Assembly (NCBI RefSeq): GCF_002163715.1
Contig: NZ_CP015698.1
Location: 2,768,201 to 2,832,200, forward strand
Source of the DNA: Curvibacter sp. AEP1-3
Lineage (GTDB): Bacteria; Pseudomonadota; Gammaproteobacteria; Burkholderiales; Burkholderiaceae_C
Direction: 5' to 3'
DNA: 64,000 bases
The notes under the pieces were generated by a model. That model was not told the origin of the DNA and made no database searches. It saw nothing but the letters and a program-made list of their open reading frames with translations. Below are positions 37,189 to 45,839 of the stretch, piece by piece. The position numbers and the translations under genes were made by a program. How positions within the stretch are numbered: the stretch's first letter is position 1; every line of letters begins with the position of its first letter.

Positions 37189-37841
37189 ACTCCAAAAAAA
37201 TCACTGTTTCCGTGTTGGTTGCAGTCGTACTGAGCTTTTTCGCCTTTGGCATGTACTCCTATCAACAGCGGGTTAATAACTCACAACAAGACAAGGCCAG
37301 CCAGGCAGCGCAGCGCTTGGTCCGCATGCATTCCCCAGTCTTGGGGCCGGTAAATGCGCCGGTCAAGATCGTCGAGTTCTTTGACCCGGCTTGCGAGACC
37401 TGCCGGGAGTTCTATCCCATCGTCAAAGGACTGCTGAAAAAGTACCCCAACGACGTACGGTTGGTGGTGCGCTACGCGCCGTTTCATAGGAATTCAGACC
37501 TCGTGGTCAAGATGCTGGAGGCATCTAAGCTTCAGGGGAAGTACTGGGAAGTCCTGGATGCTGTTTTGGCCGACCAACCTCAATGGGCATCCCATAGTGA
37601 GCCCAATTTGTACGTTGCATACCAGTCGGCTGTCCGGGTCGGCGTAGACCTCAATAAGGCCCTGTTTGATGCCCAGTCCCCTGCGGTGACCGCAGCGCTC
37701 AAACAGGATGTTGAAGACTTGACTGCGCTGGAGGTGACCAAGACGCCCACGTTTTTTGTGAACGGCAGAAGCTTGCCCAGCTTTGGTGCTGCTCAGTTGG
37801 AGTCTTTGGTGGCAGAAGAAGTCGCCAAGTTCAAGAAGTAA
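37185..37841 (+). CDS. DsbA-like thioredoxin-fold protein
   Basis: This 218-residue protein has an N-terminal membrane anchor (about 6-25) and a thioredoxin fold with DPACETCREF (active-site CETC) and a cis-Pro loop KTPTFFVNG. It should introduce disulfides in periplasmic proteins, here plausibly in copper proteins, and is regenerated by the adjacent DsbB-like protein. The ATG overlaps the dsbB stop (ATGA). Confidence 0.9.
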   Translation: MNSKKITVSVLVAVVLSFFAFGMYSYQQRVNNSQQDKASQAAQRLVRMHSPVLGPVNAPVKIVEFFDPACETCREFYPIVKGLLKKYPNDVRLVVRYAPFHRNSDLVVKMLEASKLQGKYWEVLDAVLADQPQWASHSEPNLYVAYQSAVRVGVDLNKALFDAQSPAVTAALKQDVEDLTALEVTKTPTFFVNGRSLPSFGAAQLESLVAEEVAKFKK

Positions 37842-37856
37842 GCGGAGCTCTGCGCC

Positions 37857-38483
37857 ATGGACACCCACATTCCACACTTCAGCCCCATTCGCCGTAGCTT
37901 TTGCGCTACTGCGGCCTTGGGTATCGCAACTGGATTCGCTTTGAACGGATGCTCACCCCAGCCACCCAAGTTCGAGAGCACCGACATCACCGGTGCGGAC
38001 TATGCCAAGGACTTTCGTCTCATGGACCACGGCGGAAACATAAGGAGCCTGGCTGACTTCCGCGACAAGATCGTAGTGATCTTCTTTGGTTTCACCCAAT
38101 GCCCGGACGTCTGTCCGACCTCCATGAGCACGATGTCTGGCGTCAATGAACTTCTGGGAGATCTTGGCAATCGGCTGCAGGTGCTGTTCATTACGGTGGA
38201 CCCCGAGCGGGACACGCCGCGCTTGCTCAGCGAATACATGCGGAACTTTGACCCGACCTTTCTGGCCCTGCGGCCTGAACCAGCTCAACTCCAAGGACTG
38301 GCTGACTCCTTCAAGGTGTACTACCGCAAGGTCCCTGGCAAAACGCCCACCTCGTACACCATGGACCATTCGGCCGGTAAGTACATCTTCGACACCACTG
38401 GCAAGGTGCGCCTCTTTTCCAGCTACGGCACAGAGGCCAAAGTCATTGCAAGTGACATCAAGAAGCTTCTTGCCTACAAGTAA
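37857..38483 (+). CDS. SCO1/SenC-family copper chaperone lipoprotein
   Basis: This 208-residue protein has a signal with lipobox (LNGCS), so it is probably a substrate of the upstream lspA. The SCO core has the copper-binding TQCPDVCPTS motif and the later His in TMDHSAGK. SCO proteins deliver copper to cytochrome oxidase CuA or act as thiol-disulfide reductases. It is separated from the dsbA gene by 15 bp. Confidence 0.9.
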   Translation: MDTHIPHFSPIRRSFCATAALGIATGFALNGCSPQPPKFESTDITGADYAKDFRLMDHGGNIRSLADFRDKIVVIFFGFTQCPDVCPTSMSTMSGVNELLGDLGNRLQVLFITVDPERDTPRLLSEYMRNFDPTFLALRPEPAQLQGLADSFKVYYRKVPGKTPTSYTMDHSAGKYIFDTTGKVRLFSSYGTEAKVIASDIKKLLAYK

Positions 38484-38497
38484 TGCCGGAGACGTGG

Positions 38498-39775
38498 ATG
38501 GATACGAAAGAACAGCCCTGGGCTAGGCCCCCGCGCCGAACCCGACTACTGCACATGTCTGCTGCCCTTTGCCTGGTGATGGGCATCAGCACAGAGGCAC
38601 TTGGTACAACTGACAAGAAAGTGAAACCCAAGCCGAAAGTTGCCGCGCGGGTTGTACAGCCTCGTGATGGCCTGGCAGAGGCTCGACTGATTGAGGTGTA
38701 TCGCGAGATTGGGAATGCCAATACCCAGGAAGCGTTGAAGCTGGCCACCTCATTGGTGGCCGACTATCCCCATTTCCAACTGGCGCAGTTGGTGCTGGGC
38801 GATCTGCTCTCAGCACGGTCACGTCCCATCCAAGGCATAGGGGATGTGCCTGCTGATCTTGCCCAAGCTGGCGCAAAGAATCTGCAGGCACTCCGAGCGG
38901 AGTCTCAACTGCGCATTGCGGCCATCAAGGAGCCGCCTCCCGCCGATCGGATTCCAGCTCAGTTCGTTGCATTGGCAAAGCGCAACAAGCACGCCATCGC
39001 GGTGGACACGGCCAAAGCGCGTCTCTACCTGTTCGAAAACACCGAAGCAGGCCCTCGGCTACTGGCCAACTACTACATATCCGTGGGTAAGGCGGGTGTC
39101 GGGAAGAACGTGGAAGGTGATCAACGCACACCCTTGGGAGCCTATTTCATCACCAGCAATCTGGACCCCACGAGCTTGAAGGACCTGTATGGGTCTGGAG
39201 CGCTTCCGGTGAACTACCCCAACGTACTGGACCTGCGCCGTGGGAAGACCGGGGGCGGTATTTGGCTGCATGGCACCCCGTCAACCCAGTTCACCCGCGC
39301 ACCCCAGGCGACGGATGGTTGTGTGGCCGTGGCCAATCCCGATCTTTTGCGGATCATCAACACCGTCGAGATCCGTACCACGCCCGTGTTGATCGGCAGC
39401 AACTTTCGCTGGGTCCAACCATCTCACCTGGGCGCAGAGAAGAAGTCCTTCACAGAAACGCTCCAGTCCTGGGCTCTGGCCAAAAGACCGGGGCGCGAGG
39501 CAGACCTGATGCGGTTTTACGCCAATGACTTCAATGCTGAGGGCAAGGACTTGGCTCGATTCAGTTCCTCACTGCGTTCGGAGATCGTGCAGCGGGGTGA
39601 TCGCCCCGTGGAACTCAAAGACGTTTCACTGATTCGCTGGACGGACGAGGCGGACACCATGATCGCAACCTTTGACGAACTGGCGGCCGGCGAAAAGACC
39701 GGCCGTACCGTGCGCCAGTATTGGCAGTGGCGAAGCAATGCCTGGAAGATCATCTACGAAGGCGTGATCGGATAG
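38498..39775 (+). CDS. L,D-transpeptidase (YkuD family) with C-terminal NTF2-like domain
   Basis: This 425-residue exported enzyme has a signal peptide (about 1-34). The YkuD core has HAIAVDTAKARLYLF and the active site IWLHGTPS...ATDGCVAV, with catalytic Cys in TDGC. Residues about 330-425 resemble an NTF2-like fold (WRSNAWKIIYEG). It cross-links peptidoglycan or attaches lipoproteins. ATG 38498 follows GGAG at 6 nt; ATG 38483 overlaps the SCO stop as an alternative. Placing a peptidoglycan cross-linking enzyme in a metal island is unusual. Confidence 0.87.
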   Translation: MDTKEQPWARPPRRTRLLHMSAALCLVMGISTEALGTTDKKVKPKPKVAARVVQPRDGLAEARLIEVYREIGNANTQEALKLATSLVADYPHFQLAQLVLGDLLSARSRPIQGIGDVPADLAQAGAKNLQALRAESQLRIAAIKEPPPADRIPAQFVALAKRNKHAIAVDTAKARLYLFENTEAGPRLLANYYISVGKAGVGKNVEGDQRTPLGAYFITSNLDPTSLKDLYGSGALPVNYPNVLDLRRGKTGGGIWLHGTPSTQFTRAPQATDGCVAVANPDLLRIINTVEIRTTPVLIGSNFRWVQPSHLGAEKKSFTETLQSWALAKRPGREADLMRFYANDFNAEGKDLARFSSSLRSEIVQRGDRPVELKDVSLIRWTDEADTMIATFDELAAGEKTGRTVRQYWQWRSNAWKIIYEGVIG

Positions 39776-39792
39776 CCCCAATTGAAAATCGA

Positions 39793-39823
39793 TTGACTCT
39801 GTAGTTGCTACAGGTTGAACAAT
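39793..39823 (+). promoter_or_regulatory. MerR/CadR-type promoter upstream of the DUF3703 gene
   Basis: TTGACT (-35), a 19-bp spacer containing the dyad CTGTAG-TTG-CTACAG, and AACAAT (-10). The long 19-bp spacer with central dyad is the hallmark of promoters twisted by MerR-family activators. It closely matches the zntA promoter at 45198-45228, so the same regulator probably drives both. Confidence 0.75.
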
Positions 39824-39856
39824 CTATGCCGATGATTTCATCGGAACTCTCCAGCC

Positions 39857-40237
39857 ATGCCAATACCAGCCAATAGCAACTTCTACAGTACAGACACCTA
39901 CCTTTGCCTGATCGAGCGCTTCCGGGGTGCCAACCATGAGCCAGATGGACAGCGCTGGCTGCTGCTGGAAGCCGCCCATATCGTGGGACAGACACGCTTC
40001 GTTGCGCACTTGCAAGTGCATTGTTTGATGCTCTCGCTGGCCTGGGAAAAACGCATGCCGAAGGAAGTCCTGGGGCAGCTTTTTAGAATTGCACTAGTTC
40101 CCTTGGGTCATCTGCTCCGGCGCCTGCCCATTGGCAACTCTGGCCGCGCGGATATCAGTGCATTCAGGGCAATGGATCCCTCAACCGAGGTACACCGAGT
40201 CATTGCCGCTGCACGGGCTACAAATTTTTCCCGTTGA
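39857..40237 (+). CDS. DUF3703 family protein
   Basis: This 126-residue soluble protein carries the DUF3703 pattern: WLLLEAAHIVGQTRFVAHLQVHCLMLSLAW, then the EVLGQLFRIALVPLGHLLRRLPIGNSGRADISAF block. Function is unknown; family members are frequent beside heavy-metal resistance genes. It is the first gene behind a MerR-type promoter and 39 bp before the PCuAC gene, so the two form an operon. Confidence 0.8.
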   Translation: MPIPANSNFYSTDTYLCLIERFRGANHEPDGQRWLLLEAAHIVGQTRFVAHLQVHCLMLSLAWEKRMPKEVLGQLFRIALVPLGHLLRRLPIGNSGRADISAFRAMDPSTEVHRVIAAARATNFSR

Positions 40238-40276
40238 TAGGCCTTGCATGATTTACTTCAGGTTAGAGGCTGATCA

Positions 40277-40717
40277 ATGAAATTGCTTCGAAAAATTGCG
40301 CTATTGATTCTTGTCGAAGCGTGCTTTGTGACGGCTCGGGCCCAAGTCGTCGCCACCGAAGCCTGGGCTCGCCCCAGCGAATCCAATGAAAAGTCCACGC
40401 CGGTCTATATGCAGCTCTTGTCTCCCAAAGACACCAAGCTCATTTCAGCTCGCTCGTCGTCCGCAGAAGCTGTAGAAGTGCATGGGGCGGCTCTGGACAA
40501 GGGCGGTAAGACGGTGCACCCAGTGGTCGATCTTCAATTGCACGCCGGAAAAACTCTGGAGTTCAAACCGGACGGCTACCACTTGATGCTCGTGGACGTT
40601 AAGAAACCGATTCGAGCCGGTTTTGAGGTGCAGATCACGCTGATTTTTCAGAGTGCGGATGGTGCACGTGAAGTCGTGTACGTCCATGCCCCTGTCTCAT
40701 CGAGCAAACCGAAGTAA
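40277..40717 (+). CDS. PCuAC-family periplasmic copper chaperone
   Basis: This 146-residue protein has a signal peptide (about 1-22) and the PCuAC/DUF461 fold: TEAWARPSES, VYMQLL, AVEVHGAAL and GYHLMLVDV. The H-x-M pair near the end is present, but the Met of the central VMRMR segment is replaced (TVHP), so copper ligation is altered. PCuAC delivers Cu(I) to cytochrome oxidase. Here it may serve Zn/Cd- or copper-linked stress through the shared MerR-type promoter. Confidence 0.82.
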   Translation: MKLLRKIALLILVEACFVTARAQVVATEAWARPSESNEKSTPVYMQLLSPKDTKLISARSSSAEAVEVHGAALDKGGKTVHPVVDLQLHAGKTLEFKPDGYHLMLVDVKKPIRAGFEVQITLIFQSADGAREVVYVHAPVSSSKPK

Positions 40718-40729
40718 CCGTGTCAGCCT

Positions 40730-40758
40730 GCGTGTCCAGACGCGATGATCGGACACGC
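40730..40758. terminator. Hairpin between convergent genes
   Basis: An 8-bp inverted repeat GCGTGTCC/GGACACGC with a 13-nt loop lies between the PCuAC stop and the stop of the minus-strand small membrane gene. It may end transcription from both sides, although no T-run follows. Confidence 0.4.
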
Positions 40759-40785
40759 GCCAGAACAGAGGCAATCCAACCCGAG

Positions 40786-41031
40786 TTAATTTCTTCCGCG
40801 CAGGTTCTGGGGGCTCTTCGACTTTCTTGACCCCAACACTATGAGAACCAGCAGGAAGCCAGCGTGAAGCCATGTGTCTGCAGGCGATTCAGATTGAACG
40901 ATGGCCACCAGTTGCAGCACACCGATCAACACCAGCAAAAGACGGCCACCCATTTGGATGGCAACCTCCCGCTTCGTGGGTTTTGCTCCCGGTGGCAGGC
41001 TGTCCAAAACCGTCTTACTTCCTCTTGACAT
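40786..41031 (-). CDS. Small membrane protein translationally coupled to motA
   Basis: This 81-residue protein has two hydrophobic segments (GRLLLVLIGVLQLVAIV, and TWLHAGFLLVLIVLG) joined by a short polar turn, with basic ends. ATG 41031 lies 17 bp inside the end of motA in another frame. No family is recognised. It occupies the place where motB would be expected, but it lacks the peptidoglycan-binding domain and is far too small. Confidence 0.55.
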   Translation of the reverse strand: MSRGSKTVLDSLPPGAKPTKREVAIQMGGRLLLVLIGVLQLVAIVQSESPADTWLHAGFLLVLIVLGSRKSKSPQNLRGRN

Positions 41032-41872
41032 GTGCTTCCAGCTCCGCAAACGTTGGGCGCTCGGTGGAGAACAGAATCTGGCGACCAAACTCTACCGCCG
41101 TCGATGGGTTGTAGCCTTGCATGCTGGCCAGCAGGATGGTCTTGATGCACTGCAGCTCTTTGCCGCCTTCCTCAACTTTCTGCTCCAACAGGCCTGCCAA
41201 AGGTTCGGCGAAGGCGTAGGCCAGCAAAATTCCGAGGAATGTTCCTACCAGGGCAGAGCCGATCATGCCTCCCAGCACCGCTGGCGGCTGGCCTACTGAG
41301 CCCATGGTGTTCACAACCCCCAACACCGCGGCCACAATCCCGAATGCGGGCAGCCCACCCGCAATGCGCTGGATAGCCGCGACGGCCGCATGCGCCTCCA
41401 CATGGTGGGCTTCAATGGCACCATCCATAATGTTTTCGATCTCGTGGGCGTTCAAGTTGCCCGACACCATCATGCGCAAGTAGTCGGTGACGAACTCCAC
41501 GACATGATGGTCGGACCCCACATTGGGGTATTTCTTGAAAATCTCTGACTGCTCGGGTTCTTCAACGTCTTTTTCGATGGCCATGAGGCCTTCTTTGCGG
41601 GCCTTTTGAAGGAGGTCAAACAGGAGAGCCATCAGCTCCATGTAACGGTCCTTGGTGTACTTGCTGCCTTTGAAGCAAGATGCCAGTCCTTTGATGGTGG
41701 CTTTGATGACCTTCATCTGGTTGTTGGCGACAAACGCGCCCACCGTTGCACCGCCGATCGTTATCAGCTCAAACGGCAACGCCTTGAGCACAACGCTGAT
41801 GTTGCCCCCGTGAATAATGAACACGCCAAACACGCAAGCGATGCAGATAAGCCATCCGACGATTACAAACAT
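41015..41872 (-). CDS. motA: MotA-family flagellar motor stator protein without motB partner
   Basis: This 285-residue protein has four predicted membrane helices and the MotA core: the cytoplasmic segment ARKEGLMAIEKDVEEPEQS with charged residues that contact the rotor, and the conserved prolines in GGLPAFGIVAAVLGVV and GQPPAVLGGMIGSALVG. Start ATG follows AGGA. No motB gene follows; motA normally forms a motAB operon. It sits between the CzcI-like gene and a small membrane gene in a metal island. It may be a duplicate using a MotB from elsewhere. Confidence 0.87.
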   Translation of the reverse strand: MFVIVGWLICIACVFGVFIIHGGNISVVLKALPFELITIGGATVGAFVANNQMKVIKATIKGLASCFKGSKYTKDRYMELMALLFDLLQKARKEGLMAIEKDVEEPEQSEIFKKYPNVGSDHHVVEFVTDYLRMMVSGNLNAHEIENIMDGAIEAHHVEAHAAVAAIQRIAGGLPAFGIVAAVLGVVNTMGSVGQPPAVLGGMIGSALVGTFLGILLAYAFAEPLAGLLEQKVEEGGKELQCIKTILLASMQGYNPSTAVEFGRQILFSTERPTFAELEAHVKRK

Positions 41873-42101
41873 TTCAAAATCCTAGTCTGGAGCAAGTGGT
41901 GGCAGCGGGGCCGGAGTGCGGACTCGGTCCGTGGAGAGAGGCGCGAAACGCGCCCCATGGGCAATGCAGAAATGCACAGTAGCCCTCGTTAGGGGGCAAT
42001 CCATCTGTGGCAGTAGAGAGACACGGGGACGGGCGACCTGCGCCGTGTCTAAGGGGACGGATCAAAATCCAAGGCCACTCAGGTGGCGATGGAGCTTGAT
42101 G

Positions 42102-42455
42102 TCAGGAGAGGGCTCGCGGAGGCCGAAGAAGTCCAGCCAAAACCGGCGTTTGTCTGGCGACCGCAAGCGCGCCTATGGCGTGCTGAGGGCGAAACACGGA
42201 CAGTTTTACGGGTTCATCGCCGATGACCGCAGCGATATCGGCGACAGCGCCGACATGGGCATGAGATGCGGTATCAGCCTCGCCCGTTTTGTGAGCCGTT
42301 TGATCAACGTGGTGCTGATAAAACGCATGTGGCTCGCCTAGTGTCTGATAGGAGTCTTCCCGCGCGTGCTGTACCAGACTCAAGGAGCTAAGGACTGCCA
42401 GTGACTGCCAAAAAATGACAGCCAATAGGAAAAGAGCGCGGTATTTCCCAGACAT
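42102..42455 (-). CDS. CzcI/DUF2946-like small metal-cluster protein
   Basis: This 117-residue protein has an N-terminal hydrophobic signal (RALFLLAVIFWQSLAVLS). The mature part is His-rich (HAFYQHHVDQTAHKTG, SHAHVGAVAD) and Cys-poor. ATG 42455 starts at the signal; upstream in-frame sequence to 42623 looks non-coding. It follows the zinc-ribbon gene by 40 bp in the zntA direction. It resembles CzcI-type accessory proteins by layout only, so this is a tentative call. Confidence 0.55.
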   Translation of the reverse strand: MSGKYRALFLLAVIFWQSLAVLSSLSLVQHAREDSYQTLGEPHAFYQHHVDQTAHKTGEADTASHAHVGAVADIAAVIGDEPVKLSVFRPQHAIGALAVARQTPVLAGLLRPPRALS

Positions 42456-42495
42456 CGAAGAAATTCTAGCTTCAATTCCCCAATCCCCCGAACTT

Positions 42496-42795
42496 TCAGC
42501 CGCCCGGTTTCCCGCACTGACCGCAGAACCGTGCTCCCACCATGAGAGTGGCCGCACACTGGGTGCAACGGGCGGGCTGCGTGGACTTTCCGCAGGATTG
42601 GCAGAACTTGGCATCTGCTGCATTCAGGGTGTTGCAGGCTGCACAGGCGACTCCACCAAGGATTGGAGGCCTATTTCCATAGCTGTCGCCATGGCCACCA
42701 TGACGTGGCGCGTGGTGCTCCTCCCGATGATGACCATGGTGGTTGCCACCGTGGCCTCCGCCATGGCCGCCAAATAGTCTGTCAAAAAAGCTCAT
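42496..42795 (-). CDS. His/Gly-rich zinc-ribbon protein downstream of zntA
   Basis: This 99-residue protein begins SFFDRLFGG and then has a Gly/His-rich stretch (residues 10-40). Two zinc ribbons follow: CAACNTLNAADAKFCQSCG and CTQCAATLMVGARFCGQCG. The His-rich part could buffer Zn(II), and the ribbons would bind it tightly. It lacks a signal peptide, so it is cytosolic. The gene follows zntA by 54 bp and is probably co-transcribed with it. It could serve as a cytosolic zinc store or chaperone for the pump. Confidence 0.75.
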   Translation of the reverse strand: MSFFDRLFGGHGGGHGGNHHGHHREEHHAPRHGGHGDSYGNRPPILGGVACAACNTLNAADAKFCQSCGKSTQPARCTQCAATLMVGARFCGQCGKPGG

Positions 42796-42849
42796 TGCAC
42801 TGGTTCCGTTCTTTTACCGAGGGATTGTCTGAATCAGGTCATGCAAACT

Positions 42850-45171
42850 TCACTTACGAAGCAAGCGCAGCCCGTTGCCAACCACCAACAAGCTCGCGCC
42901 CACGTCCGCAAAAACGGCCATCCACATCGTGCCCGCTCCCGTGAGGGTCAAGACCAGAAACACGGCCTTGATACCCAGCGCCAAAACAATGTTCTGTATC
43001 AGCAGTGCATGCGTGCTGCGCGACAGTCGGACAAAGCGGGGAAGTTTGCGCAAATCGTCGTCCATCAAGGCCACGTCAGCAGTCTCAATCGCGGTGCCGG
43101 TGCCGGCCGCGCCCATAGCAAAGCCAACATCTGCACGGGCCAGGGCGGGAGCATCGTTAATGCCATCTCCCACCATGCCGACTGCGCCACCTTGACCGAG
43201 CTTGCTTTCGATCACCTTGAGCTTGTCTTCGGGCAACAGATCGCCCCTGGCTTCGTCAATGCCGACCTGGGCGGCAATGGCCTTGGCGGTATGGGCGTTG
43301 TCGCCAGTCAGCATGACCGTCTTGATGCCCAAGTCATGCAGTTCAGCGATGGCCTGGCGGCTGCTTTCCTTGACGGTGTCGGCAACGGCGAACATGCCAT
43401 GCACTTCCTGGTCGTCGGCCAGCAGAATGACGGTCTTGCCTTGCTCTTCCAACACAGACAGGCGGGCTTCCAATGCGTCGGAGCAACGGCCTTGTTCGTG
43501 GATGAGGCGGTGATTGCCCAAATAGAAGAGCTTTCCGTCGATGACGCCCTTGGTGCCGCGTCCGGGCAGTGCTTCAAACCCATCCACATTGCGCAAGGCA
43601 ACGCCATCGCGCTTGGCTGCTTCTGTGATCGCTTTGGATACGGGATGGTCTGAGCGGCCGGCCAGACTCGCGGCAAGACTGCGCAGTTCGGCTTCGTTCA
43701 TCGCGCTGAGCGTTACAAAATCAGTCTGTGCAGGCTTGCCATGGGTAATGGTGCCCGTCTTGTCCAGTGCCAACCATTTCAGTTTGCGACCATCTTCCAG
43801 ATAGACGCCACCTTTGATCAGGATGCCTTGGCGTGCCGCGGCGGCCAGGCCACTCACGATAGTGACGGGGGTAGAGATCACCAAAGCACAAGGGCAGGCA
43901 ATCACCAGCAATACGAGTGCCTTGTAAATCCACGCGAACCAAATGCCGCCCAGCAGGAGCGGCGGCAGAATAGCAACCGCCAAGGCAATGGCAAACACCA
44001 CCGGGGTGTAGATACGGGCGAATTGGTCCACAAAGCGCTGGGTGGGTGCACGCGCGCCTTGTGCTTCTTCCACTGCGTGGATGATGCGCGCCAGGGTGCT
44101 GTCGTTGGCCGCAGCGGTCACCACGTACTCAAACGAACCAGACTCGTTGATCGTGCCGGCAAACACCTGGTCGCCCTCGGTTTTTTCTACGGGGAGGCTT
44201 TCCCCGGTGATGGGCGCCTGGTTGATGGTCGAACGGCCGCCGACGATTTTTCCGTCCAGGGCGATGCGTTCGCCCGGCTTGATACGGACGCGAGCATCTA
44301 CAGCAACCGATTTGGCGGCCAGGTCTTTCCATGAGCCATCGGCTTGCAGCACCGTTGCGGTTTCCGGCGTCAGTTGCATCAATCCACGAATGGCATTGCG
44401 GGCCCGGTCCAGCGACTTGGCCTCGATAAGCTCGGCAATGGTGAACAACACCATCACCATGGCGGCCTCCGGCCACTGCCCCAGGAACAACGCGCCAGTG
44501 ACAGCAATGCTCATCAGCGCATTGATGTTGAGGTTGCCATTGCGGATGGCAATCCAACCCTTCTTGTAGGTCGTGATACCGCATGCGAGGACTGCGACCA
44601 AGGCCAGCACAGCTGCCATCCAGGTGGGCAACCCAGACCATTCGACCGCCTCGGAGGCGATTGCAGCAACCCCAGCCAGTGCCAAGGGCCACCAAGGTTT
44701 GGAAGGTTCCGGTGCCGGCTCCTCCAGGTCAGTCGCTCCCGTGGCAACTTCCGGGGTAAAGCCCAGGGAGCGCACGGCAGCCAGGATTGACTCCAGCTCT
44801 TTAGGCGCATGGGTCACCGTCAAAACCCGCTGCATCAGGTTGAACTCCAGGCCGCTGACACCGGCCATGCCGCCCAACTTCTTGCGCAGGAGCCCCTCTT
44901 CAGTGGGGCAGTCCATCTGCATGATGCGGATCGGCGTCTGAACGCCCCCATCACTGGTGGCGGACTTGGTCAGCGGAACGATGGGCTGGACTGCAGGCGC
45001 TTCGCTGCCACAGCAGCTCGTCGCGCAAGAACTTGCTTTGACCGGTTCTTTTACCTGGACCAGCGTCGAGGGGCCGCAGCAAGCGTCTTCATCATGGGCG
45101 TGGGCATGCGAGCGACCATGATCATGCTTGTGATCGTGGCCATGTGAATCGTGCTTGTGGGAATCGGACAT
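42850..45171 (-). CDS. zntA: Zn/Cd/Pb-translocating P1B-type ATPase
   Basis: This 773-residue exporter starts with a His-rich tail, a Cys-rich segment (DACCG, CATSCCG) and one HMA-like domain (RIMQMDCPTEEGLLRKKLG), where DCPTEE replaces the usual CxxC. The pump core has the CPC motif in VIACPCALVISTP, DKTGTITHGKP and [10 protein letters not shown]. These traits fit the ZntA/CadA group. It is divergent from cadR across a MerR-type promoter and followed by the zinc-ribbon and CzcI-like genes. Confidence 0.93.
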   Translation of the reverse strand: MSDSHKHDSHGHDHKHDHGRSHAHAHDEDACCGPSTLVQVKEPVKASSCATSCCGSEAPAVQPIVPLTKSATSDGGVQTPIRIMQMDCPTEEGLLRKKLGGMAGVSGLEFNLMQRVLTVTHAPKELESILAAVRSLGFTPEVATGATDLEEPAPEPSKPWWPLALAGVAAIASEAVEWSGLPTWMAAVLALVAVLACGITTYKKGWIAIRNGNLNINALMSIAVTGALFLGQWPEAAMVMVLFTIAELIEAKSLDRARNAIRGLMQLTPETATVLQADGSWKDLAAKSVAVDARVRIKPGERIALDGKIVGGRSTINQAPITGESLPVEKTEGDQVFAGTINESGSFEYVVTAAANDSTLARIIHAVEEAQGARAPTQRFVDQFARIYTPVVFAIALAVAILPPLLLGGIWFAWIYKALVLLVIACPCALVISTPVTIVSGLAAAARQGILIKGGVYLEDGRKLKWLALDKTGTITHGKPAQTDFVTLSAMNEAELRSLAASLAGRSDHPVSKAITEAAKRDGVALRNVDGFEALPGRGTKGVIDGKLFYLGNHRLIHEQGRCSDALEARLSVLEEQGKTVILLADDQEVHGMFAVADTVKESSRQAIAELHDLGIKTVMLTGDNAHTAKAIAAQVGIDEARGDLLPEDKLKVIESKLGQGGAVGMVGDGINDAPALARADVGFAMGAAGTGTAIETADVALMDDDLRKLPRFVRLSRSTHALLIQNIVLALGIKAVFLVLTLTGAGTMWMAVFADVGASLLVVGNGLRLLRK

Positions 45172-45197
45172 AGGGGCTTTCCATTGAATATGTCCAA

Positions 45198-45228
45198 ATT
45201 ACACAACCTGTAGTTACTATAGGGTCAA
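45198..45228 (-). promoter_or_regulatory. CadR-type zntA promoter with 19-bp spacer and dyad
   Basis: On the minus strand TTGACC (-35, 45223-45228) and TGTAAT (-10, 45198-45203) are separated by 19 bp, which contain CTATAG-TAA-CTACAG. It lies between zntA and cadR. The arrangement is that of MerR-family activated promoters; CadR would repress without metal and activate with Cd, Pb or Zn. Confidence 0.85.
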
Positions 45229-45246
45229 GACATTTCTGGAGTTTTC

Positions 45247-45678
45247 ATGAAAATCGGTGAATTGGCCCAGGTGGCACAGTGCACGGTGGAGACGGTACGG
45301 TATTACGAGAAGGCGGGACTCCTGCCTGAGCCCGCCCGTACACCGGGAAACTTTCGGATGTACGGGCCTGAGCATGTCGAACGGCTGCGGTTCATACGCA
45401 ATTGCCGGGCCCTGGACATGAGCCAGGAAGAAATTCATACGCTGCTGGATCTGGCAGATCAGCTCGCAGACGGGTGTGGTGCCATCAATGCGGTTTTTGA
45501 CCAGCACATCGCCCACGTCAATGAACGCATTCGCGAGCTCACCCATCTCAAGCAGCAACTGGGAGCCCTTCGCGAGCGCTGTGTCTCGGAACAAGCCGTA
45601 GACGCCTGTGGAATCCTGCAAGGCCTTGCTTCGATGGAGACGGAGGCCAAGGTCGAACGCCATACCCATCTGGGCTGA
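45247..45678 (+). CDS. cadR: MerR-family Cd/Pb/Zn-responsive regulator (CadR/PbrR-like)
   Basis: This 143-residue regulator has the MerR HTH (MKIGELAQVAQCTVETVRYYEKAGLL, about 1-26) and dimer helix. Metal-ligand cysteines lie in DGCGAIN, RERCVSEQ and VDACGIL, matching CadR/PbrR; the C-terminal tail HTHLG adds His. The ATG follows GGAG at 5 nt. It is divergent from zntA, over the promoter at 45198-45228. Confidence 0.93.
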   Translation: MKIGELAQVAQCTVETVRYYEKAGLLPEPARTPGNFRMYGPEHVERLRFIRNCRALDMSQEEIHTLLDLADQLADGCGAINAVFDQHIAHVNERIRELTHLKQQLGALRERCVSEQAVDACGILQGLASMETEAKVERHTHLG

Positions 45679-45839
45679 ACTCGCCGTTTTGCCCATCCTG
45701 CACCATAGTCACAGCCATTTTCCAGATTGCCACCATCGACATGGACATTTCGGCTGTTGATCGTATCCGCCGGGCTGGCCAGTCGTGAACGTCCGCTATC
45801 CGGCGGTGAGCCTGAAGCCATCGAATTCCGCTTTGGGTC

